Both the position numbers and the translations under genes were made by a program. 31,359 nucleotides of DNA, taken from positions 1 through 31,359 of the forward strand of contig NHZP01000119.1 of the NCBI GenBank assembly GCA_003313425.1, written 5' to 3'. This DNA is from Pseudopyrenochaeta lycopersici. Its lineage: Eukaryota > Ascomycota > Dothideomycetes > Pleosporales > Pseudopyrenochaetaceae. Numbering within the stretch: the first letter of the stretch is position 1; each line of letters starts with the position of its first letter. This document shows positions 10,647 through 20,129 of this stretch, piece by piece. Under the pieces are notes generated by a model. It did no database searches, was not told where the DNA came from, and worked only from the letters and a program-made list of their open reading frames with translations.

Positions 10647-10664
10647 CCTTTCACTAGAAAGTTG
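10647..10664 (+). other. Right half of origin hairpin at array left end
   Basis: CCTTTCACTAGAAAGTTG is present without its partner arm. The partner is replaced by TTAGGG repeats, as expected if a circle was opened in the hairpin loop and joined to a telomere. Confidence 0.75.
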
Positions 10665-10905
10665 TCAAGTGGTCGGCAGCCTCGCGCTGCCTACCCTGGA
10701 CACTTTACCTGTAAGCAGAGCCTGTGACTGGAGGGAACAACGAAGTGTTAGTCTTGAATAAGACTAGAGGCAATGCACTTACTAAGCATAGCAGAGCACG
10801 GGCGCGTGCTGATCATCGGATCGCTGCTTGCCCACTTTTTTTTTCAATCAGTTGTCTGATTGGTCTATGAATGTAGACAACATGGAATGGGCAGCCCTCT
10901 GCTAA

Positions 10906-10956
10906 CTAGGGACTAGTAACTCTTGGCGAAGACAGCGTGGATATCACGGTATATAA
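10906..10956 (+). promoter_or_regulatory. Unit 1 promoter: CTAGGGACTAG plus TATATAA
   Basis: CTAGGGACTAG at 10906-10916 and TCTTGGC just after it recur at the same place in most units. TATATAA at 10950-10956 is 59 bp before the start codon. Confidence 0.6.
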
Positions 10957-11014
10957 GCAGGGGAGGGCCTCCCCCGCCCATGGAAGTGATGTTTTTGGTT
11001 TACTCCAAATGACG

Positions 11015-11904
11015 ATGGCGTCGTCACCCAGAGTGCACATCTCTACGGAGCATGATGGAAGTGTTTCTAGCGTACAGCTGGAGCGTGTTTTGTCGGGGAT
11101 CGACTGCCTTGTAGAAGGAATTCGAGGGGAAGCTATTGCAGCGAGTGCATCTAGCTTACATTGTGTGCGGGCGCACATAGACAGTATGTTCTCTTTTTGT
11201 AGATGTTTTAGTAGTTGGGCGGAGGTCCCCCAACTAACGGAGTAGCAGAGTTGGTGGAGCAAGGCATCTCTTTTACGTTTCATCTAAAGCCGGATGGCGC
11301 CTTAGACGTATGGCTCACTCGGGAGAGCGGGCAGGCTCCTCGCCAGTGTTCTGCGCCCAATGTGTGTGGGTGCTATTTTGGAAATTGTGCGTCTGCCGAC
11401 AATGCCCTGACTGCATTTCTTGTCTGGAGAGCAGATGTTGTAGGAGAATACAATCAAGTGCGGAGCATGGTTGTGTTCGCGAAGCTCTGTTCCGATACAT
11501 TTGATGTATTCATCAAAAGCGTGCTGCCTTGTGTGTATACACGTGATAGGGATCTTGTGCAGGCGGAGGACGTGGATACGCTGTTTGGTTTGCTAGACGT
11601 AGGCGGATTTTCCAGTAGCGTGGGGTGCGGGTGCACATTGCGAGAGCATTGTCTGTCCTGTTTGTCGTTGCGTTTTAATCGGCAACGTTTCACGAGATGG
11701 GACATGTTCAGTGGGCCATTCCCATGTGGTCCAGACGGCTGGTTTCCTGGGTACAGTGATGCGGTTGGAATTGTACAACCGTTGGCGCTTGACTGGCTCA
11801 CATGTCCGCATATTGCGTTATCGTCTACTTTGTCTATTGACGGTGCACTTAGTAATTGTTCTGTAGATGAGTTACTATGGATGACTATATTTAGGAATGA
11901 TTGA
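11015..11904 (+). CDS. ESG-family protein, unit 1
   Basis: Exons are 11015-11183 and 11249-11904. The intron 11184-11248 (65 bp) begins GTATGT and has CTAAC near its AG. The splice falls after the first base of a codon, as in all family members, giving 274 residues. ATG is chosen by alignment with the leaders of other units (GACGATGGCGTCGTC is a version of the palindromic start context). Family landmarks are LVEQGISFTF at the start of exon 2, LTRESGQAPRQC, GCGCTLREHCLSC, GYSDAVG and DWLTC. The C-terminus is about 30 residues longer than in the paralogues. No known domain is recognised. Cys pairs suggest metal binding or disulfides. Confidence 0.75.
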
Positions 11905-12166
11905 GTTTTGTTGGATAGACCATGGAAGAATGGTTGATTTGTAGCATTAGTACGTGCGGTAGTAGAATTCTGTTGTTAAGGTATGCATGGCTGTGGTACG
12001 GCATAGTACTGTGCAATATTCTGGGAAGCGAAGGCTGACATTAGCGTAGGGTGGTTAATGGAACATCGAACCTTCAAAAAAATTGGCTAAGTCCAATTTC
12101 ACAGTGGCTGGAGGCCATGCAGAGTCACGTTGGCTGTGGCGCAGATCGTGCGCACAGACCCCGACT

Positions 12167-12220
12167 CAACTTTCTAGTGTGGCGAACCGCCTATATATGA
12201 TTCCTTTCACTAGAAAGTTG
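12167..12220. other. Origin-like hairpin, unit 1/2 junction
   Basis: CAACTTTCTAGTG (12167-12179) pairs perfectly with CACTAGAAAGTTG (12208-12220). The loop holds a small GGCGAACCGCC hairpin and TATATATGATT followed by CCTTT. No telomere repeats (n=0). Confidence 0.75.
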
Positions 12221-12462
12221 AGCAAGTGGTCGGCAGCCTTGCGCTGCCAGCCCTTGCAACTTTACAATTAAGCAGGGCCGACGAGTGGAACGAGTAGCGA
12301 AGCGTTAAACTAGAATTAGTTTAGGGGCGCTGCACTTAGTAAGCAACGCAACGCACGGACGTAGCGTGAGATCATCTGATCTGTGGGTTGCCCACTCTTT
12401 TTCAATCAATCATTTGATTGGTCTATGGCGATAGACACGGGGTATCGGCACCCCGGTGCTTA

Positions 12463-12508
12463 CTAGGGACTAGGTTCTCTTGGCGGTGCCATGGATAGAG
12501 GTATATAA
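12463..12508 (+). promoter_or_regulatory. Unit 2 promoter: CTAGGGACTAG plus TATATAA
   Basis: CTAGGGACTAGG lies upstream and TATATAA at 12502-12508 is 73 bp before the ATG. The leader contains CTACTTTGTGTAG, shared with units 8 and, loosely, 11. Confidence 0.6.
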
Positions 12509-12574
12509 TAACCACAGGGGAGCTGTGTGCACGGAGTGTTCTACTTTGTGTAGTTTCATCTTTTCTACACTGCG

Positions 12575-13368
12575 ATGGCATCGCACACTGGGCAAGAGGC
12601 TGAGGCGGGTTTCGCTGGCACCCGTGTTCTCCCATCGACGATAGATGGGTTGCAGGAAGGAAGCGCTTCCGCATTGTCCGTAGGGACACAAGCAGAGTTT
12701 AACGTAGTGAGGGATCACGTGCCTGGTAAGTGTCTCTTTATCTCGTTAGAGAGGTAAGTAGTTAGTAGGGGAGCCTATCTGACATGCGTACAGTGTTCAT
12801 GGGACGCGGTATTTCTCTCACGTTTAGTGTGGAGTTGTCGGGGAGACAATCATGTTGGATTACCAAAGAGAGTGGGCAGCCCCCTCGGCAGTGTGTGGAG
12901 CAACGACACAGAGCATGTCTGAAGTTCCATGAAGATCTCTGTTACGAGGGGGGCACCCGGCAGTCGCTCCTGGTCCTCAAGGTAGATGCACTCCAGGATG
13001 GGGTGGAGCGGAGCCAGGTTGTGTTTGCGGAGCTCTCAGTAGAGACATTCGATGTGCTTACACGGCGCATTCTACCTCTTATCACAACGTCAGAAGGCCA
13101 GAGGGCGGAGGCTTCTGTTGTTGACGAAGTGTTTTACGCGTTAGACGAAGGGGTTTTTAATACGCGGGTGGACTGCGCGTGTTTACTATATAAGAGGTGT
13201 GAGCCTTGCGCGTCGGTACGTTCCCAGTCACGGAGGTTTATTCGTTTAGCTCGATTTTACGGCGTATGGCAGCGGTCAAAGCTTTATTGGTTTATTGGGT
13301 TCAGCGATGCGGTAGGGACTATACAGCCGGAAGGCGAGGACTGGTTAACCTGCCGGCGTTCCTGCTGA
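12575..13368 (+). CDS. ESG-family protein, unit 2
   Basis: Exons are 12575-12725 and 12794-13368. The intron 12726-12793 starts GTAAGTG, has CTGAC, and ends CAG, giving 241 residues. The start codon sits in GCGATGGCATCGC, a short palindrome. Exon 1 encodes about 50 residues ending VVRDHVP. Exon 2 begins VFMGRGISLTF. Landmarks are WITKESGQPPRQC, FAELSVETFDVL, DCACLLYKRCEPC, GFSDAVG and DWLTC. Exon 1 is 151 bp, identical in length to units 3, 4 and 12. Function is unknown. The paralogue set suggests diversification of one role across several segments. Confidence 0.8.
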
Positions 13369-13745
13369 GCTGGTTGTAGTAGGTTTTTCTACTCTTTATT
13401 AATGTATATGGGGTATACTAAGGTAGTAGTAGTAGTTGTCTACGATACGATTACGATGCGTTACATTTTGCGTATCAGCTTAGTTTAGTTTAGTACGTTA
13501 TTATAACAGTACGTTGATACACTCAATTTTATCTTTATTTCGGTAGTTACTGATTTTGTAATGGTAAAGTCGTTATGACAATGAGAAGTCGTTGTGGGGC
13601 GGAGCTCCGTCATGAAGGGTGGCTACGCTTACGATGGAACATGGAATTTTCCAAAAAAAAAATGGCTAAGTCCAATTTTGTTGTGGCTGGAGGGCCATGC
13701 AGAGTCACCTGGGGGTGTGGCGCGGAGAGCGCACAGGCCAGAACT

Positions 13746-13798
13746 CAACTTTTCTAGTGTGGCGCAGCCTATATATGATTCCTTTCACTAGAAAGTTG
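13746..13798. other. Origin-like hairpin, unit 2/3 junction
   Basis: CAACTTTTCTAGTG (one extra T) pairs with CACTAGAAAGTTG (13786-13798). The loop carries GGCGCAGCC and TATATATGATT. No telomere repeats. Confidence 0.7.
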
Positions 13799-14038
13799 TC
13801 AAGTGGTCAGGAGCCTTGCGCTCCTTACCCTTGTCACTTTACACGTAAGCGGAGCCCATGACTGGAGGGAGTAACGAAGTGTTAAACCACTTGGGGTTTA
13901 GGGCCTCTGCACTTAGTAAGCAAGCCGAAGCACGGACGTAGCGCGAGATCATCTGATCTGTGGGTTGCCACATTTGTTAAATCTAAGATTTGATTGGTCT
14001 ATGGATATAGATTCATGGAAGGGGCACAACACTGCCTG

Positions 14039-14085
14039 CTATGTAGTAGTTTCTCTTGGCGGTGCCATAGATAGAGGTATATAAT
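14039..14085 (+). promoter_or_regulatory. Unit 3 promoter with TATATAA
   Basis: CTATGTAGTAG replaces CTAGGGACTAG, followed by TCTCTTGGC and TATATAA (14079-14085), 65 bp before the ATG. Unit 12 has the same variant. Confidence 0.55.
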
Positions 14086-14149
14086 AACAACAGAGGATCT
14101 GTGTTCATGGATATGTTTTACAATATGTAGTTTTTTTACTACACATGCG

Positions 14150-14941
14150 ATGGAGTCGCGCTCTGGACAGGGCACTATGGCGGGAGCCAGTGCTACCATA
14201 AGCTTCTTATCTATTGTGCGTCAGTTACAGGAAGGGAGTTCCTGTTCATTGTCTGTAGAGACAGCTGTGGAACTGCAACGCGTGAGAGATCACGTGCACA
14301 GTCAGTGTTTTTCTTTTCCCCTAGACACACGATAGGTTGGCCGATGCCCAACTAACGTCATCACAGTGCTGGTGGAGCAGCATGTCTCTCTCATGGCGTA
14401 TGTTGATGCGTCGGGAAGACAAGCTTGGTCGATTACCAAGGAGAGCGGACGCCTTCCCCGTCAATGTACCGAACAACAACGCATGGAGTGTTTTGAGGAT
14501 TACCAGGAACTCAGTGCCTCGGGGGGTACCCAGCAGGCGCTTCTTGTCCTCAAGGTGGATACGAGTTGGAATGGCGTGGTGCGGAGCCGTGTTATATTTG
14601 CGAAGCTCTCCCTAGAGACACTGGATGTTGTCGTACAGCGGGTACTGCCTAGAATTAGATTGCCTGGTGGGCAAGTTGTAGATGCTGTAAGCATGGAGGG
14701 ACTAATGCAGTTTTTAAGCATTGGGTACTATAGTACGCGGGTGGATTGCGCGTGTACTTTGTACAGAATCTGTCAGCCTTGTGTGTGTGCGCACCGGATT
14801 TCATCGAGGTTTCTTCGTTTGAATGGGTTTTCTGGGGTAAGGCCATTCGGGAAGTGTTACTGGTTTACTGGGATCAGTGACGCTGTGGGAGCAGTACTAC
14901 CGTCTGGCAGGAACTGGTTGAGTTGCACTCGTTCTTGGTAA
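14150..14941 (+). CDS. ESG-family protein, unit 3
   Basis: Exons are 14150-14300 and 14367-14941. The intron 14301-14366 (66 bp) begins GTCAGTG, contains CTAAC and ends CAG, giving 241 residues. The start lies in GCGATGGAGTCGCG. Landmarks are MLVEQHVSLMA after the splice, WSITKESGRLPRQC, FAKLSLETLDVVVQRVLP, DCACTLYRICQPC, GISDAVG and NWLSC. A basic patch (RISSRFLRL) follows the second Cys cluster, as in the paralogues. No transmembrane segment or signal peptide is visible, so a cytoplasmic or nuclear protein is likely. Role unknown. Confidence 0.8.
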
Positions 14942-15314
14942 GAATATCGTGATGGTAAGATTACCTAGTCCCTGTGTCCATGTAATGGTAATAATATATC
15001 TCAGTAGGAGATGGGTGCCTAGCATATTTATGGAGATAATTTGTTTGGGTATATTTGGTAATTGTAAGTAACGATTGTGTATCGAATTTTTTTATTTTTT
15101 GTTAAAATAAAGTCATTGTATACTGTATGAATCTGTGCTAACTACAGTAGTATGAGTAGTAAAGAATTTGTATGGCGGAGGTCAGTCAGTAAGGGTGGGA
15201 GCCCTCAGGATGGAACACCATCTCTCAAAAATTGGCTATGTCCAATTTTGTTGTGGCTGGAGGGCACGTTGGGTCAGCTGGGTGTGGCGCGGATTTCGCG
15301 CACAGACCCTCCCT

Positions 15315-15368
15315 CAACTTTCTAGTGTGGCGTTTTGCCTATATATGATTCCTTTCACTAGAAAGTTG
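15315..15368. other. Origin-like hairpin, unit 3/4 junction
   Basis: Perfect 13-bp arms. The loop contains GGCGTTTTGCC (same as unit 12/13) and TATATATGATT. No telomere repeats. Confidence 0.75.
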
Positions 15369-15605
15369 TCAAGTGGTCGAGAGCCTTGCGCTCGGGACCA
15401 CGACGGCTTTACTCTAAGCTTTGCCCGCGACTGGAGGGAGTACCGAAGGGTTAGGCTCTTTAGAGGCTAGAGGCAAGAGCCCTGGTAAGTAACACGAAGC
15501 ACGGACTGTGCGGGTCATCTGATCTCAGGTTACCCACATTTTATTTAATCAGGCTTCTGATTGGACTATGAATATAGAGTCATGGAATGGGCTGCCCTCT
15601 GCCTG

Positions 15606-15655
15606 CTAGGGACTAGTGTGTCTTGGCAGAGATAGCATGGACATGTCTATATAAG
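15606..15655 (+). promoter_or_regulatory. Unit 4 promoter: CTAGGGACTAG plus TATATAA
   Basis: CTAGGGACTAG is at 15606-15616 and TATATAA at 15649-15655, 76 bp before the ATG. Confidence 0.6.
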
Positions 15656-15730
15656 AACAACAGAGGATCTGTTTTCACGGATGTGTCCTACATTATGTAG
15701 TGTTTTCTTTTGTTCTACTGCTATATTGCG

Positions 15731-16524
15731 ATGGAGTCGCGTGTCGGGCAGGGTGCTGATGTGGGGACCACTAGCACATCCACCTTTCTATCTGCAATAG
15801 ATAGGATACAGGAAGGAAGTTCCTGTACATTGTCTGTAGAGACGCCCATGGAGTTTGAAGGCGTGAGAGATCACGTGCCCAGTCAGTGTCTTGCCTTTTC
15901 CCTAGACACGGAAGAAGTTGGGGGAGGGCCCCGACTAACATCATCACAGAGTTTGTGGAGTATGGGATGTCCCTTACTGTCTACGTAGGTCTTTCGCGTA
16001 GGCGATCTTGGTGGATTACCAAAGAGAGTGGACGCTTTCCTGCCGAGTGTGTGGAACAACACCACATGGAGTGTCTAGAAGGTCACAAGGAAGGTTGTGT
16101 TTCGGGAGCCGCACAGCAGTCGCTCCTGGTTCTTAAGGTGGATGCACCGGCCCATGGGCGTGTATGGAGTTTCGTTGTTTTTGCTCAGCTCTCAGTAGTG
16201 GCACTGGATGTGCTGGTGGAGCGCGTTATCCCTCTTCTTGCATTGCCGGAGGGGCAGTTGGCAAATGCCCTATTTGAGAACAGATTGTTCATTATGTTGA
16301 ACCATGGGTGGTACAGTACGTGCGTGGACTGCGCCTGTACGCTGCAGAGAAGGTGTGAGCCTTGTGGGTTTGTAAGCCATACTTCGCGGAGGTTCCTTTG
16401 GATCAGTAGATTTGATAATCTATTCTTATGTACAGGGTGTAACTGGTGGAGCGGTGTTACCAATGCAGTTGGAGTAGTACAGCCGCATGGTGTTGACTGG
16501 CTGACTTGTCCAAGTAGGATGTAG
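15731..16524 (+). CDS. ESG-family protein, unit 4
   Basis: Exons are 15731-15881 and 15950-16524. The intron 15882-15949 (68 bp) begins GTCAGTG, has CTAAC and ends CAG, giving 241 residues. Start in GCGATGGAGTCGCG. Exon 1 (MESRVGQGADVGTTS...) closely resembles that of unit 3. Landmarks are FVEYGMSLTV, WITKESGRFPAEC, FAQLSVVALDVLVERVIP, DCACTLQRRCEPC, GVTNAVG (variant of SDAVG) and DWLTC. The conserved block VVDxA/VLKVD in the middle is kept. Unknown function. Confidence 0.8.
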
Positions 16525-16912
16525 TTTATGTGGCTCATGGAGTGGCAGTACTCTATTGTAATTAAAGAGGGGTGGTCCTTTATACCTATAGATATAGGTG
16601 TTGAGTCGATGTATACGAAGTTGTATAGCTTGGAATGGTAAGTACCTGTCTCATGGTATAGGTATTTTATTTCCTGTTTCTTTTTTTAAAAAAAAAAAAA
16701 AATCCGTATATATTGTAACACAAATTAATTATGTTGTACAGATTCTGCATAGTAGTAAGAACAATGAAGAAATTGTAGTGCGGAGCTCGGTCAGTAAGGG
16801 TGGGAGCCCTTCAGATGGAACATCAAACCTCTCGAAAAATGCGTAAGTCCATTTTTGCTGTGGCTGGAGGTCACGTTTTACCGGGGTGCTGAAAAATTTT
16901 TCAGCCACGACT

Positions 16913-16965
16913 CAACTTTTCTAGTGTGGCGCAGCCTATATATGATTCCTTTCACTAGAAAGTTG
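16913..16965. other. Origin-like hairpin, unit 4/5 junction
   Basis: CAACTTTTCTAGTG pairs with CACTAGAAAGTTG. The loop has GGCGCAGCC and TATATATGATT. No telomere repeats. Confidence 0.7.
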
Positions 16966-18525
16966 TCAAGTGGTCACCAGCCTCGTGCTGGAGACCCTGG
17001 ACACTTTACATCTAAGCTGTGGCCTCGAGTGGAACGAGAAGCGGACGCGTCAAGCTACTTGTAGTTTGGGGCCATTGCCCCCTGTAAGCCAACAGACGCA
17101 CGGACTGTGTGAGTCAGATGACGCTGGGTTGGCACGTGAGGAGCACCCCTGCCCTCACATCTACTAGATGTTCATAGCTATGGACACAACGGAGTGGGCG
17201 CATTATGGAATAATAGTCTTGGCGTAGGCAAAGGGTAGTGTCTCTATGCCCTTTTCTTTCCGTGTGTATACTGCGGGTACATGTGGAGCATGTTATGTAT
17301 GGTGACTTTGTGTGGAGCACAATTGTACGGTAGTATCTTTTCATCAACTGCGTGAGCCTCTTTTGGCGGGCAGCGATCCGCCTCTGATTCCCATGGAGTG
17401 GGGGTTCAATGATAAGTGCTCGGGCGTGGCTGATGTAGCCCTGCTTGCGGAGCAGGCAAATGGTATGTATTTGTTGCGTGCATGTGCACTGTATTTGTCA
17501 GGGCTGACTTTCTGTTGCAGCAATGGGTATGCTGCTGTTTGGTGCCAGTCCGGGTGGGCTGTTTTCCACGGTGTGGTCTCTAGTAGGGGACACAGTGTTT
17601 GCATCTATGGTTCGAGGAAACGCTCGAACCCCGCTGCTTGTATCCGCGGATGGCGGTGTGTGTTGTACATCTCCTTCTGGAAGGTATGAGATTGTGTTGT
17701 CACGCTACGGGGGTAGTCGTAGGGAAGCAGTGGAACATCTTCTTCTTGAGTTGGAGCGTATGTTTTCGGAGAAACACAAGGGTACCTTGATTAGGGCTTC
17801 CCTAACGATGTCTGAGAATTCTGACGGCTGGATATCGGCTGGACATGGTTAATGTTGTGTAGTATTGTTTGGTATCTATTGAGATACTATCTTTGTTGCA
17901 GTAGAGCTATGCTGGAGGCATTGGGACGGCGTCTTAACAGGTTGTGTTTATTGAAGAAGGACTTTAGTTAATACTATCGTATTGCCAGTGTACCTACGCA
18001 ACAGTACACTGCTCTCGGTAGTATGGAGGTCCAGCTGTACGTGTACGACCTTACTCAAGTAAGTGGTAGAACCCTGAATAAGCTGCTTTTATCTTGAATC
18101 GACGTAGAAGAGCGTTATTATCGTAATCGAACGCTCAAGTTGTTGACCAGTGTAGGGACTCGGTATGAACATGATGTATGTTTTTTTTGTACTCTTAGTA
18201 TTGTGTATATCATTCTTATAAGTGTTGCTTATATGCTAGAAGTGTCTTTTTATGTTTTTTAAAGTAAACATTTTATAGTGTGTAGCTTTTAACTTGTTGA
18301 TATTTCGTGGCATCGTAATCTTTGATGGCGTTGGAGGTTGTTGTTTTAGTAAGGGTGTGAGCCCTTCAGATGGAACACCGTCTTCTGAAGAAAAAAAGCG
18401 TAAGTCCATTTTTGCTGTGGCTGACGGCCATGCTGAGTCAGGATGCTGTGGCTCGAGAGAGCACACATGTGGCGCAGATTGTGCGCACAGGCCTCTCCGA
18501 CAACTTTCTTGTGCTATATATGATT
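16948..18525 (+). mobile_element. Array unit 5 (small unknown gene)
   Basis: 1578 bp. The first 213 bp match unit 7 with one mismatch, and about 140 bp match unit 10. No TATATAA is found in front of its gene. The stretch 17853-18290 has no clear gene, although a spliced extra exon near 17910-17970 (reading ALGRRLNRLCLLKKD) is possible. Confidence 0.85.
17393..17852 (+). CDS. Unknown small protein, unit 5
   Basis: Exons are 17393-17462 and 17521-17852. The intron 17463-17520 (58 bp) begins GTATGT, has CTGAC and ends TTGCAG, giving 133 residues. As in the ESG genes, the splice falls after base 1 of a codon. Exon 1 is MEWGFNDKCSGVADVALLAE. Exon 2 begins MGMLLFGASPGGLFSTVWSL and ends with a helical EAVEHLLLELERMFSEKHK and a polar tail. 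No domain is recognised. Upstream in-frame codons back to 17306 lack an ATG, so 17393 is the first possible start in this frame unless another exon exists. Confidence 0.55.
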
Positions 18526-18543
18526 CCTTTCACTAGAAAGTTG
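18501..18543. other. Origin-like hairpin, unit 5/6 junction
   Basis: CAACTTTCTTGTG pairs with CACTAGAAAGTTG with one mismatch. The short loop is CTATATATGATT plus CCTTT, without the GGCG..GCC minihairpin. Confidence 0.7.
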
Positions 18544-18782
18544 TCAAGTGGTCGAGAGCCTTGCGCTCGGGACCACGACGGCTTTACATCTAAGCAGGGC
18601 CCGCGAGTGGAACGAGTAGCGGAGGGTTAGGCTTTTTAAAGACTAGGGGTGCTGCCCCCTGTAAGCAAAGCAGAGCACGGACGTGGCGTGTCAGATGACG
18701 CTGCTTTGCCCACTCTTTTTCGGAATTTTATTCTGATTGGTCTATGAATGTAGACAACATGGAATGGGCTTGTCCTTACTCA

Positions 18783-18830
18783 CTAGGGACTAGGTGGTCT
18801 TGGCAAGACAGTATGGGCATGCCTATATAT
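18783..18830 (+). promoter_or_regulatory. Unit 6 promoter: CTAGGGACTAG plus TATATAT
   Basis: CTAGGGACTAG is at 18783-18793 and TATATAT at 18824-18830. Confidence 0.55.
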
Positions 18831-18963
18831 CAGAGGGGAAGGCCCTCCCTCTCATGGATATGGTTTTTTAGGACGTTTTCTTAAGGTGGACGCCGTTAGA
18901 GGTACTCTAGCTTCAGCGAGGATCGTTGATTGTTTGCTTTGCCTTCTCCATAGGAAGGGCACT

Positions 18964-19730
18964 ATGGCGGGTCCCATTGCTGCTACGTCTCACAAGGTGA
19001 GGTACGGGTACGCACAGTACGGAGTATTTGATATTCCAGGTGAGGCTGGATTTCGAGGGCTTGCTGAAAAGCATATAAATGGGAATTGTTACCAATGGTT
19101 TGGGTCATGTGACACTATGGATCGTGGTGAGCGATGCTTGCTGGTAAGGTTTGCGGAAGCGCTTTCCCAGGATGATGCCGCGCAGGTGATGGGCCTTGGA
19201 CTTCCTGCAGACTATGTGTGGTTAATGGAGTTTCCACCTAGAATTCTGTTCCCTGCCGAATGGGTTCTTCAGCGGCAGGCGAGAGTCGTTCGAGGATCTC
19301 TGAACAGGGCGGATGCTATGTTTGGCGCACCGTTTACTCTACAGGCTAAGCCGAGTTTTGATATAGAAACGGTTATCGAGTACGAAGAGTATGATTATAA
19401 TACTATTGTATTGTGCATGGCTATGCTAATGTTGTTGTCTATAGGAATGGGAGTATCCGTACTGTAGTTCGGCAGGTTACAGTAAATTGTTCTGCTGTGA
19501 TGTGGAGCAAGTTGGCGAAGTTCCATCTACACGCTATTAAGTTAGAGGATGGACATTACGTGTTATTTTTTGTAGGAGATGAAGGGCGGGAGCTATTGAA
19601 AGTTTTTTGGAAGTTGTGGGATGATGTGTGTGCATCACCGTTACTTTTAGGTAAGGTGTGTTATCCGTCTTTGCCCTTGGACGTGGGTTTGCGTGGAGTG
19701 GAACGTAAGTTTGTTAGTTTACAACTCTAG
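18964..19730 (+). CDS. Unknown 236-residue protein, unit 6
   Basis: Exons are 18964-19388 and 19445-19730. The intron 19389-19444 (56 bp) starts GTATGA, contains GCTAATG and ends CTATAG. The join restores the frame (EYEE then NGSIRTVVRQ). The ATG lies in GGGCACTATGGCGGG (18957-18971), a 15-base match to unit 3 exon 1 (14170-14184), which hints at recombination between segments. A CATAG acceptor just upstream (18953) suggests a 5' leader intron. The protein is mixed alpha/beta in look, with no Cys clusters and no known motif. It ends LRGVERKFVSLQL. As a single-copy gene of this size it is one candidate for a structural protein, but nothing proves that. Confidence 0.65.
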
Positions 19731-20075
19731 GTATGATGTATGCATGTTGGATTACTATGTTATGGAATTCTTTTATGAACACTTTTTTTTTAATAGAGTA
19801 GGTTATACGCTAGCCCTTACAGAGTTCTGTATTGTTTATTAGAACGTCTCTTTGCTGCTGTAGAATTTTTGTATTCTTGCACTTTGTCGTTAGAGTGCGG
19901 AGCGACTGCCATTGTATACTGAGATATTTCTTAGAGCATAAAGAATTTGTGGTGCGGATGCTGGTTAGTAAGGGTGTGGATGCCCTTCGCTCAGGAAAAA
20001 AAAATGCGTAAGTCCATTTTCCCTGTGGCTGGAGGTCACGTGTGGGGGATGAAAAAAAAATTTTCAGCCACGACT

Positions 20076-20129
20076 CAACTTTCTAGTGTGGCGTTCCGCC
20101 TATATATGATTCCTTTCACTAGAAAGTTG
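20076..20129. other. Origin-like hairpin, unit 6/7 junction
   Basis: Perfect 13-bp arms. The loop holds GGCGTTCCGCC and TATATATGATT. No telomere repeats. Confidence 0.75.

Larger units (their letters stand above)
10647..12202 (+). mobile_element. Array unit 1 (ESG-family gene)
   Basis: 1556 bp. Its left end is the right half of the origin hairpin, fused to telomere. Its 3' shared region is shortened: the AAGGG...CCCTT hairpin seen in other units is mostly lost near 12045. Confidence 0.85.
12203..13780 (+). mobile_element. Array unit 2 (ESG-family gene)
   Basis: 1578 bp. The 5' shared region has a variant helix (GCAAG with CTTGC in place of CAAGTG with CACTT). An AAAAAATGGCTAAGTCC-type element lies near the 3' end (about 13652-13680). 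Confidence 0.85.
13781..15350 (+). mobile_element. Array unit 3 (ESG-family gene)
   Basis: 1570 bp. The usual 5' and 3' shared regions are present. The AAAATTGG/CCAATTTT hairpin of the 3' region is at about 15227-15249. Confidence 0.85.
15351..16947 (+). mobile_element. Array unit 4 (ESG-family gene)
   Basis: 1597 bp. The first part of its 5' region (GAGAGCCTTGCGCTCGGGAC, ACGACGGC) matches unit 6, then diverges. Near the 3' end GCTGAAAAATTTTTCAGC is a perfect palindrome. A poly-A run is at about 16687. Confidence 0.85.
18526..20111 (+). mobile_element. Array unit 6 (unknown gene)
   Basis: 1586 bp. The 5' end resembles unit 4, and the 3' region near 20050 has GATGAAAAAAAAATTTTC like the palindrome in unit 4. 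Confidence 0.85.

Noticed and set aside
10664..10720. tRNA-like element at the start of each unit (AAGTGGTC resembling an A box)
   Set aside because: No B box, no anticodon arm or cloverleaf can be drawn. The hairpins fit a different conserved structure.
15440..15455. AGGGTTAGG in several units as a telomere-annealing site or telomerase RNA template
   Set aside because: Only some units have it. In others the same position reads GTGTTAG, GCGTTAA or GCGTCAA, and it is one arm of a paired hairpin.
16970..17167. Small ORF (MVTSLVLETLDTLHLSCGLE) repeated at 20134-20361 and 24903-25130
   Set aside because: It is repeated only because the underlying control-region DNA is nearly identical. Other units break the frame, while pairing of the DNA is kept.
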